Source: Peptococcaceae bacterium UBA7702
GTDB lineage: Bacteria; Bacillota; Dehalobacteriia; UBA7702
Direction of reading: 5' to 3'
Assembly (NCBI GenBank): GCA_002482535.1
Contig: DLGE01000001.1
Coordinates: 531,513 to 595,512 of the forward strand
Length of the DNA stretch: 64,000 bases
Translations under genes and position numbers: made by a program
Shown: piece by piece, positions 52,960 to 62,924 of the stretch
How the letters are laid out: each line of letters opens with the position of its first letter
How positions within the stretch are numbered: the first letter of the stretch is position 1
Notes under the pieces: generated by a model
What the model saw: the letters and a program-made list of their open reading frames with translations, nothing else
Told to the model about the DNA's origin: nothing
The model's database searches: none

Positions 52960-54735
52960 TTATTCTTTTTCTTCTTCATCAGCAGGATTATCTCCGGTCC
53001 CTGGATCCGGTGTTGGCGTCGGATCTGGGGTCGGCTCCGGCCCCTTGGATATTTTGATGTTGATCACGGTATCCGGGGCCACCGCTTCGCCGGAGCTGTA
53101 ATTTTGATAAATCACATAGCCCGAGGCGTAACTGGTGCTATATTCATAAGAAGTGATGCTGTATTTCAGCCCGGCGGAACTCAGCTTGGCAATGGCGTCT
53201 TCTTTGGTGAGCCCAATCAAACTGGGTACGGTCACGTCCTCTTTGCCGGTGCTGACGATGATGATCACGGTTTCATCTTTGGCCAGTTTTCGGCCGCCGC
53301 TGGGGGACTGGCGAATCACCTTCCCCGCTTCCACGGAATCGGAGGATTCTTCCTGTACTTCCACTTTAAAGCCGGCGTTTTCCAGAGCTAAAGTCGCTTT
53401 ATCCTGGGTCTGGCCGGTGACGTCGGGTACTTCAAGCTCATCGCTGGCTACGCTGACCGTCAATTCGATGACTTTCCCTTCCTTTACCTTGGTACCGGCG
53501 TCAATGCTTTGCTGAATGACAATGCCGGGATCGTATTCATCGGTTTCTTCCTCAGTGATCTTGTATTGCAGGTTGAGCTCTTCAAGATCGTTGATGGCCT
53601 CGGCTTCGGTGAGACCGACAACGTCGGGAACTTCCACTTCTTTGGCATCGGACATATTGCGGATCAGCGCAAAGGCGCCCACGGAAAGCAGGATGATGGC
53701 GGTGGCAATGAGGATGATGGCGGCGACCAATTTTTTATTACTCTTTTCTGCGCCGTCCTTCTTTTTCTTCTTCCCGCCGCTGTCTTTTCTGCGGCTGCGG
53801 ACCTCCTCATAATCTTCTTCGTACGTATCGTAGGTGGCATTCCCCCGGCGCGCCGCGGCAGCGGCAGCCGCCGTCGCTGCGGTGGTGACCTGAATCGGGG
53901 TTAATATCACATCATACTCATCGGCGGCGGTCTGAATATCGTCCATCATGATTTTAGCGCTGCCGTAGCGGTTCACCGGATTGACGGCCATGGCCTTATC
54001 GACGATTCGCGCGACTTCATAAGGGATCTCTTCGTCGATTTCATCGATGGGTGTATAGTCGCCTTCCACATGCTGAAGGGCGATGGCGATGGGGCTGTCG
54101 CCGGTATAGGGTAATTCCCCGGTGAGCATTTCATAAAGGACGATACCGACGGAGTAGATATCAACTCTGGCGTCGCCGGAACCCTTTTGGGCAATTTCCG
54201 GCGCAATGTAATACACGGAACCAAACACGCTGGTATCATAAGTAATCGTGGTATCGGTAAGGTTCATGGCAAGGCCAAAATCCATGATTTTCACTTGGCC
54301 GTTGGGGGTGATCATGATATTCTGCGGCTTGATGTCCCTGTGAATCACGCCAAAGGAATGGGCGTGATTGAGTCCCGCCAGGATCTGATTCGTGTAATCC
54401 AAGGCGCGGTCAAGGGAGAGAATGCCCTTCTTCTTGATCACTTCTTTTAAGGTCTTCCCTTCCACATACTCCATGATCAAGTACTGTTCGCCGTCGTCAC
54501 TGGTACCGACATCGTAAACACTGACGATATTCGGGTGGGACAAAGCAGCGATGGCCTGGGCTTCCTTCCGAAAACGTAACACAAATTTCTGATTTGTGGT
54601 AAACTGTTCCTGCAGAATTTTCACGGTAACTTCGCGGTTTAAAACGGTGTCAATTGCTTTATAAACGACTGCGGTGCCGCCGCTGCCCAACTTCGTCACG
54701 ATTTGGTAGCGGTTCATAAAGTTTTTGCCGATCAT
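52960..54735 (-). CDS. prkC: PASTA-domain Ser/Thr kinase PrkC (Stk1)
   Basis: A 591-residue membrane kinase. Kinase domain 1-270: GSGGTAVVYKA, catalytic lysine in VTVKILQE, FGVIHRDIKPQNIMI and IMDFGLAMNL. A basic, Ala-rich juxtamembrane linker precedes one helix (about 340-365). Three PASTA repeats follow, each opening with V-P-x-V-x-G-L/Q (VPDVVGLTEAEA, VPDVTGQTQDKA, VPSLIGLTKEDA). It senses muropeptides or lipid II in relatives. The C-terminus ends in a Pro/Thr/Asp run. ATG 54735 follows GGGGTGA at the stp stop. Confidence 0.95.
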   Translation of the reverse strand: MIGKNFMNRYQIVTKLGSGGTAVVYKAIDTVLNREVTVKILQEQFTTNQKFVLRFRKEAQAIAALSHPNIVSVYDVGTSDDGEQYLIMEYVEGKTLKEVIKKKGILSLDRALDYTNQILAGLNHAHSFGVIHRDIKPQNIMITPNGQVKIMDFGLAMNLTDTTITYDTSVFGSVYYIAPEIAQKGSGDARVDIYSVGIVLYEMLTGELPYTGDSPIAIALQHVEGDYTPIDEIDEEIPYEVARIVDKAMAVNPVNRYGSAKIMMDDIQTAADEYDVILTPIQVTTAATAAAAAAARRGNATYDTYEEDYEEVRSRRKDSGGKKKKKDGAEKSNKKLVAAIILIATAIILLSVGAFALIRNMSDAKEVEVPDVVGLTEAEAINDLEELNLQYKITEEETDEYDPGIVIQQSIDAGTKVKEGKVIELTVSVASDELEVPDVTGQTQDKATLALENAGFKVEVQEESSDSVEAGKVIRQSPSGGRKLAKDETVIIIVSTGKEDVTVPSLIGLTKEDAIAKLSSAGLKYSITSYEYSTSYASGYVIYQNYSSGEAVAPDTVINIKISKGPEPTPDPTPTPDPGTGDNPADEEEKE

Positions 54736-54749
54736 CTTTTCACCCCAAT

Positions 54750-55460
54750 TTAACAATTTTTAGCCAGGATTGCGGTAATGTTATCTTCCCCGCCACGATC
54801 CAAGACTTTTTTTACAACATGATGCAAGATATCTTCGATATTTTCATTCTTCCTGAGCAGCGTGGAAATTTCCTTATCCAGGAGATATCCGGAAATGCCG
54901 TCGGTGCATAAGAAAATCATATCATCGGTTTTAAGATCCCCGTCGAAAAAGTCGATCCCGCACATGGGATTTCTGCCGATCACCCGGGTCAGCATACTTC
55001 TGCCTGGGTGTTTTTTCGCTTCTTTTTCGTTGATCTGCCCTGTTTTCAAAAGCTTTGTAACCATATTATGGTCTTCGGTTAAACACTTTAACCTGCCGTT
55101 GCGCAACAGATATGCTCTGCTGTCGCCGACGTGACCGATATAATAGCGTTCTTTGGCGGCAACGAGCACCGTCAGCGTGGTTCCCATCTCGCGGTAGCGC
55201 TGGTCCTTCTTGGCGGCGGCGACGATTTCATCATTGCAGAGACGAAACAGTTCCGTGAGATCATCACGGTATGTTTCCTCCTCCACGGTTGTAAAGTGGT
55301 CTGAAAAGACCTGAGCCGCGATGGAACTGGCAATCCTGCCCCCGGCATAGCCGCCCATGCCGTCGGCCATCAGCAGTAAGCCCTTATGTTCATCATAATA
55401 ACTAAAATCATCATTGGTTTTTCTGTACTTGCCAATATCCGAAATGGAACGAATTACCAT
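54750..55460 (-). CDS. stp: PP2C-family phosphatase Stp
   Basis: A 236-residue metal-dependent phosphatase that reverses PrkC phosphorylation. LMADGMGGYAGG, VGDSRAYLLRNG, LTRVIGRN and FLCTDGISGYL are the metal-binding motifs, and GGEDNITAIL closes the fold. ATG 55460 after GAGGTGA is the likely start; a GTG lies two codons upstream. Confidence 0.95.
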   Translation of the reverse strand: MVIRSISDIGKYRKTNDDFSYYDEHKGLLLMADGMGGYAGGRIASSIAAQVFSDHFTTVEEETYRDDLTELFRLCNDEIVAAAKKDQRYREMGTTLTVLVAAKERYYIGHVGDSRAYLLRNGRLKCLTEDHNMVTKLLKTGQINEKEAKKHPGRSMLTRVIGRNPMCGIDFFDGDLKTDDMIFLCTDGISGYLLDKEISTLLRKNENIEDILHHVVKKVLDRGGEDNITAILAKNC

Positions 55461-55582
55461 AGTCACCTCAAAAAATACGCTTTTTGAAAAATGTATCCGT
55501 ATAATGAAGATAGCACTAAATCAAGGAATTTTCAAGTAAATTTCATGGATTCATCCCAAAATTGAAAGGTTTTCATAAAAAT

Positions 55583-56629
55583 TTAAGAATTTGTATGGTT
55601 TGCCCGTAATTGGCCGCAAGCGCCCTCCACATCTTGCCCCTTAGATTCTCTGATGCTTGTCTCGATATTGTGTTCTTTCAGAATCGCGGCAAAGGCAGCG
55701 ATGCGCCGTTTCGGCGAGGTCTCAAGGCCCGTCTCCGCCACGGGGTTACCGGGAATCAGATTGACGTGAAAGCCTTTGTGCTCCAACAAAAGCCCAAGTT
55801 CCTCTGCGTCCTTGATACCATCGTTGACCCGGTTAAAAAGGGCATATTCAATGGTAACACGGCGCTTCGTTACCGCCATATAGCGGTTTAACGCCTCCAT
55901 CAGTTGATCCAAAGGATACTTTTTGGCGATGGGCATCAGTTTTTGACGCAGGGCGTCATTGGCACTATGGAGAGATACGGCCAGTGTCAATTGAGCGTGC
56001 TCTGCGGCGAGGCGGTCGATGGCGGGAACGAGACCGCAGGTGGAAACCGTAATGCGCCGCATACCAATGTTTTTGGCGTGGTTTAGAATGCCGATGCTTC
56101 TCCATACCGCGTCGTAATTGGCCAAAGGCTCTCCCATGCCCATATAGACGATATTGGAAACACTTTCGCTGTTGTTCTGCCGTAAATAAGCATTGGCAAA
56201 GTTCACCTGATCGATGATTTCCCCCGTCGTTAAGTTGCGGCTGAGTCCGTTTTTTGCCGTGGCGCAGAATTTACAGCCCATGGCGCAGCCGGCCTGGGTG
56301 CTGACACAAAGTGTGTTGCGGTCGCCGCCGCTTTTGGTATGATAGCGCAGCAAAACCGTTTCAATCAGAGCGCCGTCAAAATCAAGCAGGAATTTAACGG
56401 CGTCTGCTTGCCCGGAAGTTTTCACAGTGATCAGCTCGCCCCGTTTCATGACGGCGTTTGCTTCAAGAAAAGCAATAAAATCCCGAGGCAGATTCGTCAT
56501 GGCGCCGTAATCGAAGATTTCCTTCTTATGGCACCATTCATAAAGTTGCTTGCCGCGAAACTTTGGAAAACCGTTGGCCACAGCCAAAGCCTCCATATCC
56601 TGTTGGTCGAGGGATAACAGATCAATCAT
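55583..56629 (-). CDS. rlmN: 23S rRNA/tRNA adenine-C2 methyltransferase RlmN
   Basis: A 348-residue radical-SAM enzyme methylating A2503 of 23S rRNA. The cluster motif is CAMGCKFC; VYMGMGEPLANYD and LAVSLHSANDALRQKLMPI follow. The C-terminal SKGQDVEGACGQL contains the methylated catalytic Cys. It overlaps rsmB by ATGA. Confidence 0.96.
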   Translation of the reverse strand: MIDLLSLDQQDMEALAVANGFPKFRGKQLYEWCHKKEIFDYGAMTNLPRDFIAFLEANAVMKRGELITVKTSGQADAVKFLLDFDGALIETVLLRYHTKSGGDRNTLCVSTQAGCAMGCKFCATAKNGLSRNLTTGEIIDQVNFANAYLRQNNSESVSNIVYMGMGEPLANYDAVWRSIGILNHAKNIGMRRITVSTCGLVPAIDRLAAEHAQLTLAVSLHSANDALRQKLMPIAKKYPLDQLMEALNRYMAVTKRRVTIEYALFNRVNDGIKDAEELGLLLEHKGFHVNLIPGNPVAETGLETSPKRRIAAFAAILKEHNIETSIRESKGQDVEGACGQLRANHTNS

Positions 56630-57981
56630 GCTTTCACCTTCTCAAAAAGGGCGAGGAAGAAGCCATCGGTTTCATGGCGAAACGGCAGCAATTCCAAAGC
56701 GCCTTTTTCTGCCTGTTCCCGCTCTTCTGCACAAAGTTCGGAAAATCCGGGAAGGGCCGCGGCGAAGGAAACCGGTTTCATATCGGGATATTTCTTGAGA
56801 AACCAGGCGACGTTATCTTTGTTTTCCGCGTCACTTAGCGTACAGGTGGAATAAACGAGACGGCCGCCGTTTTTCAGCGCCCGGTGAGCGGAGGAGAGCA
56901 AATCTCTTTGCAGCGCGGCCAAAGCGGCGATATCCGCCTTTCCTTTGCGCAAGGCGCTGTCCAGGCGGCGATTTAAGACCCCCAAACCGGAGCAGGGCGC
57001 GTCTAAGAGAATGCCGTCAAATTCACCCGGGGCATCTTTTCCCCAGCAGAGGGCGTCTTTTTTCTCTGCTTCGATGATGCGGACGCCGAGACGCGCGGCG
57101 TTTTCTTCCATGAGCTTGATTTTATGAGCGTAGATATCGGAAGCCCGGATGGTACCCGTGTTTTCCATTAATTGGGCTAAATGCGTGGTTTTACCGCCGG
57201 GGGCAGCGCACATATCAAGAACCACTTGCCCCCGCTTCGGCCCAAGGATTATTGACGCGAGCTGGGAAGATTCCTCCTGCACCGTACAGTAGCCATCCAG
57301 GAACAGCGGGCTGGCGCCGATATCGACGCCGCTTTTTAGGCGCAGGGCGTCGGAGGATAAAGAACCTTCTTCCGTGATGATGCCTTCCTGATGAAGCAGG
57401 GTTTTCAGTTCTGCCCGGTCACATTTTAAGCTATTGACCCGTAATACGGTGGTTTGCGGTGCATCAAAGGACTGCAACAGCCGTAGCGTGATCGCCTCTC
57501 CCTTTTCCGTGAGCCATAAGCGATAGATCCAAGGGGGAATGGAGGCGAAAAAGGCAAGGCGCTCCCCTTCGCTTTTAAAATCAGGCCAGGAAAGGGTTTC
57601 TTTATTGCGCAGCAGATTGCGCAGCACGCCGTTGATGATTTTACCCCAGCCTTCATTGCCCCGCTTTTTGCCCACCGCAACGATTTCATTGACCACGGCA
57701 TGAGGCTTGGCGGCGCTGTAGAGCAGTTCATAAAAACCAAGACGCAGCAGGGACAAAAGGTAGATGTCCTTTTCCTTGATGGGTTTTTTCAAAAATTGCC
57801 TGAGCTGCTCATTGATGGGAGTCCGTTTTCGCAGTGTTCCGTATACAAGGTTGGTGACAAAGGCGCGGTCTCTTTGCTCAGGACATGCTGAAAGGGACTT
57901 ATGCAACGCCAAATTGGCATAAGCCCCCTTTTCTGTCACTTCGTAGAGAATATCCGCCGCCATTTCTCTCGTTGTTTTCAT
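56626..57981 (-). CDS. rsmB: 16S rRNA (cytosine-967) methyltransferase RsmB
   Basis: A 451-residue two-domain enzyme. The NusB-like N-terminal domain includes DRAFVTNLVYGTLRKRTPIN; the Rossmann domain has VLDMCAAPGGKTTHLAQLM (SAM), DAPCSGLGVLNRR (first Cys) and YSTCTLSDAENKD (second, catalytic Cys). ATG 57981 is preferred over a TTG three codons upstream. Confidence 0.95.
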   Translation of the reverse strand: MKTTREMAADILYEVTEKGAYANLALHKSLSACPEQRDRAFVTNLVYGTLRKRTPINEQLRQFLKKPIKEKDIYLLSLLRLGFYELLYSAAKPHAVVNEIVAVGKKRGNEGWGKIINGVLRNLLRNKETLSWPDFKSEGERLAFFASIPPWIYRLWLTEKGEAITLRLLQSFDAPQTTVLRVNSLKCDRAELKTLLHQEGIITEEGSLSSDALRLKSGVDIGASPLFLDGYCTVQEESSQLASIILGPKRGQVVLDMCAAPGGKTTHLAQLMENTGTIRASDIYAHKIKLMEENAARLGVRIIEAEKKDALCWGKDAPGEFDGILLDAPCSGLGVLNRRLDSALRKGKADIAALAALQRDLLSSAHRALKNGGRLVYSTCTLSDAENKDNVAWFLKKYPDMKPVSFAAALPGFSELCAEEREQAEKGALELLPFRHETDGFFLALFEKVKA

Positions 57982-57986
57982 AAAAG

Positions 57987-58673
57987 TCAATCTCTCCGCA
58001 AACCGCCGAAGATGATCAGCAGACGCAACAGCTGCAAGATCGCCATCAAGGCGGCGGCGACATAGGTCAAAGCCGCGGCGTTTAGCACTTTTTTACCGTA
58101 GCGCAGCTCATCGGTATTCAAAAATCCTTGATAGGAGACTTGCGCCAAGGCCCTGGAGGAAGCGTTGAATTCCACCGGCAACGTCACCAGTTGGAACAGA
58201 ACCACAAAGGTAAAAAGCACAATACCGATTTCTACCAGGAAATCCATGGAAAAGATCAAACCCACGAAAAACAAAATCCACGCCGTGTAGTTGCCGAAAT
58301 TAGCCACCGGCACCAGCATACTGCGAATGGAAAGAGGCTTATAATCTTCTTTGTGTTGGATGGCGTGGCCGACTTCGTGGGCGGCGACGCAAATGGCGGA
58401 AATGGTAGACGCACCGAAAACCGGTTCCGAAAGGAACAGTGTTTTTTTGGTGGGATGATAATGGTCGGTGAGGTTTCCCCTAACGGGTTCCACGGTAACA
58501 TCATCGATACCGTTGGCCAGCAGCAACTTCCGCGCGACTTGGGCGCCGGTGATGCCGGAACTGCTGGGCACCCGGGCATAACGGTGGAAGGTGGATTGCA
58601 CTTTGTATTGGGCCCAGCCTGCCAAAAGCAAGGCGGGGATCAAAATAATAAAGGTCGGATCATAGAAAAACAT
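57987..58673 (-). CDS. YugP-type zinc metallopeptidase
   Basis: A 228-residue membrane protein of the PF04298 family. One N-terminal helix, then the zinc site AICVAAHEVGHAIQHKEDY (HExxH), and three more helices. The substrate is unknown; the gene is often found between fmt and rsmB in Bacillota, which suggests a role tied to membrane-protein processing. Confidence 0.92.
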   Translation of the reverse strand: MFFYDPTFIILIPALLLAGWAQYKVQSTFHRYARVPSSSGITGAQVARKLLLANGIDDVTVEPVRGNLTDHYHPTKKTLFLSEPVFGASTISAICVAAHEVGHAIQHKEDYKPLSIRSMLVPVANFGNYTAWILFFVGLIFSMDFLVEIGIVLFTFVVLFQLVTLPVEFNASSRALAQVSYQGFLNTDELRYGKKVLNAAALTYVAAALMAILQLLRLLIIFGGLRRD

Positions 58674-58690
58674 ATATATTCAGCCTTTCT

Positions 58691-59632
58691 TTATGGTTCT
58701 GTGGTGAACCGCGGTTTTTCATGAAGATGAAGGCCGCGGTACCAATCAATGGCGCTCATTTCTTTTTTTCCTTGGGGTTTGACGCTTAAAAGCCAAAGAT
58801 AGCCGCCGGCAACAGCGCAGGCCACCCCTTTTTTCTTATCAAAAGCGACGATAGTGCCGGCTGTTTCCCTACTATCTGCCGTTTCAAAAACCGTGGTTAG
58901 GATTTTAAAGGGCTGCCTGTCCCAATAGGTAAAAGCACCCGGCGTCAAAGACAGGCTGCGGATCTGATTGTGAATGGAAAGTCCCTCATTTTGCCAATGG
59001 ATCCGTTCGTCTTCCCTCGTCAGCAACTGACAGTAGGTGGCTCTTTCGTGATCCTGGGCTATGCGGGGCGCCTCCCCTTTTTTCAGCAGGTCGAGGCTTT
59101 TTACGATCAACTCACCGCCAAGCACGCCCATACGCTGTTTCAGCGAAGTAAAGTTCTCGTTGACGCCGATGGGCAATGCTTCCATCATTAAGATATCCCC
59201 TGCGTCCATGCCCTCGTTCATATACATGATCGTGATGCCCGTTTCCTTTTGCCCGTCGCGGAGCACGGCGTTCATCGGTGAAGCGCCGCGGTAGAGGGGC
59301 AGCAGTGAACCGTGGATATTGATCACGCCGTAGGGACAAAGCTCTAAGAGCTCTTTTTTTAAGATACCGCCAAAGGCAGAAACAACGATCACGTCAGCCT
59401 CAAGCCCCCTCAAAGTTTCATAAAAGGCGGGATCGTTGACGTTTTCCGGGGTATAGACGGAAATGCCCAACTCCAGCGCTTTTGATTTCAAAGCTGTGGG
59501 TCGAAGTTGTTTTTTTCTGCCTTGGCTTTTGTCGCCACGGCTGACGGCAGCCACGAGATCATGACCGCTTTCCATCAAAGCCTTGAGGCCATAGACGGAA
59601 AAATCGGGGCTTCCCATGTAGATCACTTTCAT
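58691..59632 (-). CDS. fmt: Methionyl-tRNA formyltransferase
   Basis: A 313-residue enzyme adding formyl to initiator Met-tRNA. VIYMGSPDFSVYGL, VINIHGSLLPLYRGASPMNA (catalytic His region) and GITIMYMNEGMDAGDIL are conserved; the C-terminal OB domain binds tRNA. It overlaps def by ATGA, and the two act at opposite ends of N-formylmethionine use. Confidence 0.96.
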   Translation of the reverse strand: MKVIYMGSPDFSVYGLKALMESGHDLVAAVSRGDKSQGRKKQLRPTALKSKALELGISVYTPENVNDPAFYETLRGLEADVIVVSAFGGILKKELLELCPYGVINIHGSLLPLYRGASPMNAVLRDGQKETGITIMYMNEGMDAGDILMMEALPIGVNENFTSLKQRMGVLGGELIVKSLDLLKKGEAPRIAQDHERATYCQLLTREDERIHWQNEGLSIHNQIRSLSLTPGAFTYWDRQPFKILTTVFETADSRETAGTIVAFDKKKGVACAVAGGYLWLLSVKPQGKKEMSAIDWYRGLHLHEKPRFTTEP

Positions 59633-60084
59633 TCTTTTTTTTCCTTTTTTAACTTATCGGTAAATAAGATGCCGTCCAAATGGTCGATTTCATGTTGCAG
59701 GGCAACGGCGGTATAATCTCTTGCCTTGACCTTCACGGCATTGCCGTCGCGGTCCAGACCTTCGATAAAAATGGTTTTAAAGCGTTCCACATCACCGTAG
59801 AAACCGGGCACACTGAGGCAACCCTCTTCACCCACCTGCTTGCCGCGGCCTTTGATCAAAACGGGATTGATCAGTTCAATCAGGCCATCTCCCACATCGA
59901 CGACGATCAGACGGCGGCCGATACCAACCTGGGGTGCGGCGAGACCGCAACCTTTGTTATGATACATCGTTTCCGCCATATCGTCGAGGAGGGTTTTGAT
60001 GGTATCGTTGATCTCCTTAACCGGTTTTGCTTTTTCCCGCAGGATACTGCTTTCTCCTGCTTTTTCAATTGAATAAACTGCCAT
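59629..60084 (-). CDS. def: Peptide deformylase
   Basis: A 151-residue iron/zinc enzyme removing N-formyl groups. Motif 1 GCGLAAPQVGI, motif 2 EEGCLSVPG and motif 3 QHEIDHLDG (HExxH) are complete. GAGGAG precedes ATG 60084; a GTG two codons upstream is an alternative. Confidence 0.96.
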   Translation of the reverse strand: MAVYSIEKAGESSILREKAKPVKEINDTIKTLLDDMAETMYHNKGCGLAAPQVGIGRRLIVVDVGDGLIELINPVLIKGRGKQVGEEGCLSVPGFYGDVERFKTIFIEGLDRDGNAVKVKARDYTAVALQHEIDHLDGILFTDKLKKEKKE

Positions 60085-60093
60085 TTTCACTCC

Positions 60094-62304
60094 TCAAACC
60101 GTATGCATCGGTTCTGTTTCTATTTGAATATTGAAATTTTTATCAATGATCTTTTCGCTTTTTAACCGCGAAATTCCTCTTTTCATGCCCTCTCGCAGCA
60201 GAGAAAGATCGTCACCGATCAAAGTCACCACCCATTTATCCTTGCCTTGATCCCGGTAAATGCCGGGGGTTGGACCGAATACCCGGACTGTTTCGCCGCT
60301 TTCCGCCGCGAAGATTTGGTTCATCTCCTCCAGTTCTTCCCGGTTCAGGTAATCCGCCGGGGTGGTCATAACGGCTTTCATCAGGTGAGTAAAGGGAGGA
60401 TAACCATATTTTTTGCGTCTTTTTGCTTCCCAGTAGTAATAGGCCTCGTAATTCTGCTGGCCGCCAAAGAGCAGCGCCGGTTCTTCCGGACGGTAGCTTT
60501 GCAGAATCACGGTTCCCCGTTCCCTGCCGCGGCCGCAGCGTCCCGCCGCTTGGGCAATCATCTGAAAGGTCCGTTCCCCAGCTCTGAAATCGGGGAAATT
60601 CAAGGTATAATCAGCGGCGATGATGCCGGTGAGGGCAACATTGGCGAAGTCCCAACCTTTGGCCATCATCCGCGTGCCGATCAGGATATCAATTTCTCCG
60701 TTCTTCATCGCCTCGTAAATCCGGTCAAAGCTGCCCTTGGCTTTTGTCTGCTCAGAATCGAGACGGCCGATTTTGGCATCGGGAAAGTGTTTTCTAACAA
60801 CTTCTTCCAATTGCTCCGTGCCGAGTCCGAAATATTTGATGCGTTTTGAGCCGCAGTCGGGGCAAACATTTGCCAATTTTACCATATAACCGCAGCGGGT
60901 GCATTTTAACGTCTGTCCCTTACGGAAATAAGTCAGGGAAACGGCGCAATCGGGGCAGCGGTAAACAAAGCCGCAGTCACGGCAGGAAACGAAAGTGTGA
61001 TAACCGAGACGGTTTAAAAACAGCATCACTTGCTTTTTCGCTGCCAAAGCCGCCTTCATTTGGGAAAGCAACTCCCGGCTCAGCACCTCCGCCCAGCCGG
61101 CTTTTAATTCTTCCCGCATATCGACGATGGACATTTCCGGCAACGCGCCGCCGCCGACTCGGTTTTCCATCTCCACCAGGAGATACTCACCGTTTAAAGC
61201 TTTTTTATAGCTTTCAAAGGAGGGTGTCGCGCTGCCCAATACCAAAGCGGCGCCCCTCAATTCGCAGCGCATCAAAGCGGCCACACGGCTATGAAAGCGC
61301 GGCGCCGTATCCTGTTCGTAGCTGTCTTCATGTTCCTCATCAATGATGATCAAACCCAGGTTTGGTGTGGGCGCGAAAATACAAGAGCGCGCGCCTAAGG
61401 CAATGGCGGCATCGCCGTTAGCCAGGGCATACCAGGCGTCCCTGCGTTCACCGGCACTGAGACGGCTGTGGAGCAGGGCGACTTCCCCGTGAAAGCGTTT
61501 TTCAAAAACCCGCACGAATTGGGGCGTCAGGGCAATTTCCGGCAAGAGCACAATGGCCTGTTTCCCCCGGTTTAAGGTTTCCTCGATCAGCCTCAGGTAG
61601 ATCTCGGTTTTACCGGAACCGGTGACGCCGTGGAGTAACACGGGGCGGTTTTCCCCTTTTTGATTGGCTTTGATTTGCCCAAGCGCCGCCTCCTGTTCTC
61701 TGGTTAAAACCGGCTTATCCTGATGTTCGGGAGTCAGATGGCGGTAGGAATAGCGGCTCACCGGTAAATATTCCTTGTGGAGCACGCCTTTTTCCATAAG
61801 ACTCTTTATTACAACGGGAGAAAATCCCAGCTCGCTCAGTTCCTTTTGACGCGCTTCTTTTTTGCTTTCCATCAAAGCGTATAAACCGCGTTGCTTTGGC
61901 CCCCTAAGATGAATACTATTTTGTCCTGTTTCCTGAAAAAACAACCAAGGCTCTGTTTTTTCTTTCAGCGCCTTACCAAAAAGATTGATCCCCGTGGGGA
62001 TCATCGCCTTGATCATACCAATGGTGGTGTTCATGTAATACTTGCTGAGGGTGTCTGCAAGCTTCAGTAAATCAACGGGAACGCTAAAAGCGTCGTTTAA
62101 CAGTCCGTCGATATGCTTGATTCGGTAATCGCCGGGTTCGTCACAGAAACCAACGACAATACCCTTTTCCGTGGTATGACCGAAAGGAACCGCAACCACA
62201 CTGCCGATTCCCACTTCTCCCCAAAGTTCGGGGGGTACTTCATAGACAAAATCGTGATCAAGAGAGGTTATTTTTTTGTTGATGATAACTTTTACATAAC
62301 GCAT
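60094..62304 (-). CDS. priA: Primosomal replication helicase PriA
   Basis: A 736-residue DEAH-type helicase that reloads the replisome. 3'-DNA binding domain at the N-terminus; Walker A LLHGVTGSGKTEIYLRL near residue 226; Walker B LIIIDEEHEDSYEQ; zinc cluster CRDCGFVYRCPDCAVSLTY with CTRCG and CPDCGS; helicase motif GTEQLEEVV later. It is the first gene of the run leading to rpe. No good ribosome binding site is seen before ATG 62304. Confidence 0.95.
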   Translation of the reverse strand: MRYVKVIINKKITSLDHDFVYEVPPELWGEVGIGSVVAVPFGHTTEKGIVVGFCDEPGDYRIKHIDGLLNDAFSVPVDLLKLADTLSKYYMNTTIGMIKAMIPTGINLFGKALKEKTEPWLFFQETGQNSIHLRGPKQRGLYALMESKKEARQKELSELGFSPVVIKSLMEKGVLHKEYLPVSRYSYRHLTPEHQDKPVLTREQEAALGQIKANQKGENRPVLLHGVTGSGKTEIYLRLIEETLNRGKQAIVLLPEIALTPQFVRVFEKRFHGEVALLHSRLSAGERRDAWYALANGDAAIALGARSCIFAPTPNLGLIIIDEEHEDSYEQDTAPRFHSRVAALMRCELRGAALVLGSATPSFESYKKALNGEYLLVEMENRVGGGALPEMSIVDMREELKAGWAEVLSRELLSQMKAALAAKKQVMLFLNRLGYHTFVSCRDCGFVYRCPDCAVSLTYFRKGQTLKCTRCGYMVKLANVCPDCGSKRIKYFGLGTEQLEEVVRKHFPDAKIGRLDSEQTKAKGSFDRIYEAMKNGEIDILIGTRMMAKGWDFANVALTGIIAADYTLNFPDFRAGERTFQMIAQAAGRCGRGRERGTVILQSYRPEEPALLFGGQQNYEAYYYWEAKRRKKYGYPPFTHLMKAVMTTPADYLNREELEEMNQIFAAESGETVRVFGPTPGIYRDQGKDKWVVTLIGDDLSLLREGMKRGISRLKSEKIIDKNFNIQIETEPMHTV

Positions 62305-62534
62305 AAATGATAATCAGGTATATCAGCTCATTCAGAAAAAACTCGGCTTTCAGTATCCTATCCCATGGGATGAACGGTATCCGACAGAGGCTGCCGTCGT
62401 GGAAGGTAAGTCCGCCCGCAAACGGCATAACGGCGGCCTCCCGCCAGATCCCTTATCTTACCATGCATTTTCTTTTTAGAAACCGTGGGTACCGCCAACG
62501 GCGGCATTCCTCTGGTGAAAACGGGCCAAAGGGT

Positions 62535-62924
62535 TTATTCTATTTCTTCATACCGTGACTTTTTGATCTTTCTGTTCATTCTGAGGAAGGCACAGGAGGC
62601 GACACCGTGAACGGCGGCTTCTTCCTTTGCCTTTACCTCTGATTCCATTTCCGCTGTCTGTGTTTTTACACAGGCAGCACAGGAAGAAACTTCCTGAGGT
62701 TCGGCACCCCTTGCCTGACCCGGTTTTCCGGGGCAGAAAGGTGCACCGTGGATGAAAATCCTTTCCTTATCCGCGGCAGCGGTCTTCTTCGCTTTTTGCG
62801 TTTCAGCCCAGGCGGCGCAGGAAGGAATGGTGCGAAAGTCCGCGGCTTCCTGCTGAATATCAGCTTCGCGGGGACAAACAGGAACGCCATGAATGGCGAG
62901 GTCCTCTTTGTTATCTTCCTTCAT
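62535..62924 (-). CDS. Internally repetitive cysteine/histidine protein
   Basis: A 129-residue protein I do not recognise. It consists of about two and a half tandem units of some 47 residues. Each opens with I/V-H-G-V/A-x-x-C (AIHGVPVCP, FIHGAPFCP, AVHGVASCA); the first two also carry a downstream S-C-A-A (PSCAAWAETQKAK, SSCAACVKTQTAE), and the linkers are Lys/Glu/Ala-rich. No signal peptide or membrane segment is visible. AAGGAGG 8 nt before ATG 62924 is strong. Metal binding through the His/Cys pairs, or a repetitive precursor peptide, are both only possibilities. Confidence 0.7.
   Translation of the reverse strand: MKEDNKEDLAIHGVPVCPREADIQQEAADFRTIPSCAAWAETQKAKKTAAADKERIFIHGAPFCPGKPGQARGAEPQEVSSCAACVKTQTAEMESEVKAKEEAAVHGVASCAFLRMNRKIKKSRYEEIE

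Noticed and set aside
62264..62434. Short minus-strand frame of about 57 codons overlapping the start of priA, with a GGGAGG site
   Set aside because: It reads through the priA start in another frame and has no family resemblance; probably part of the priA leader.
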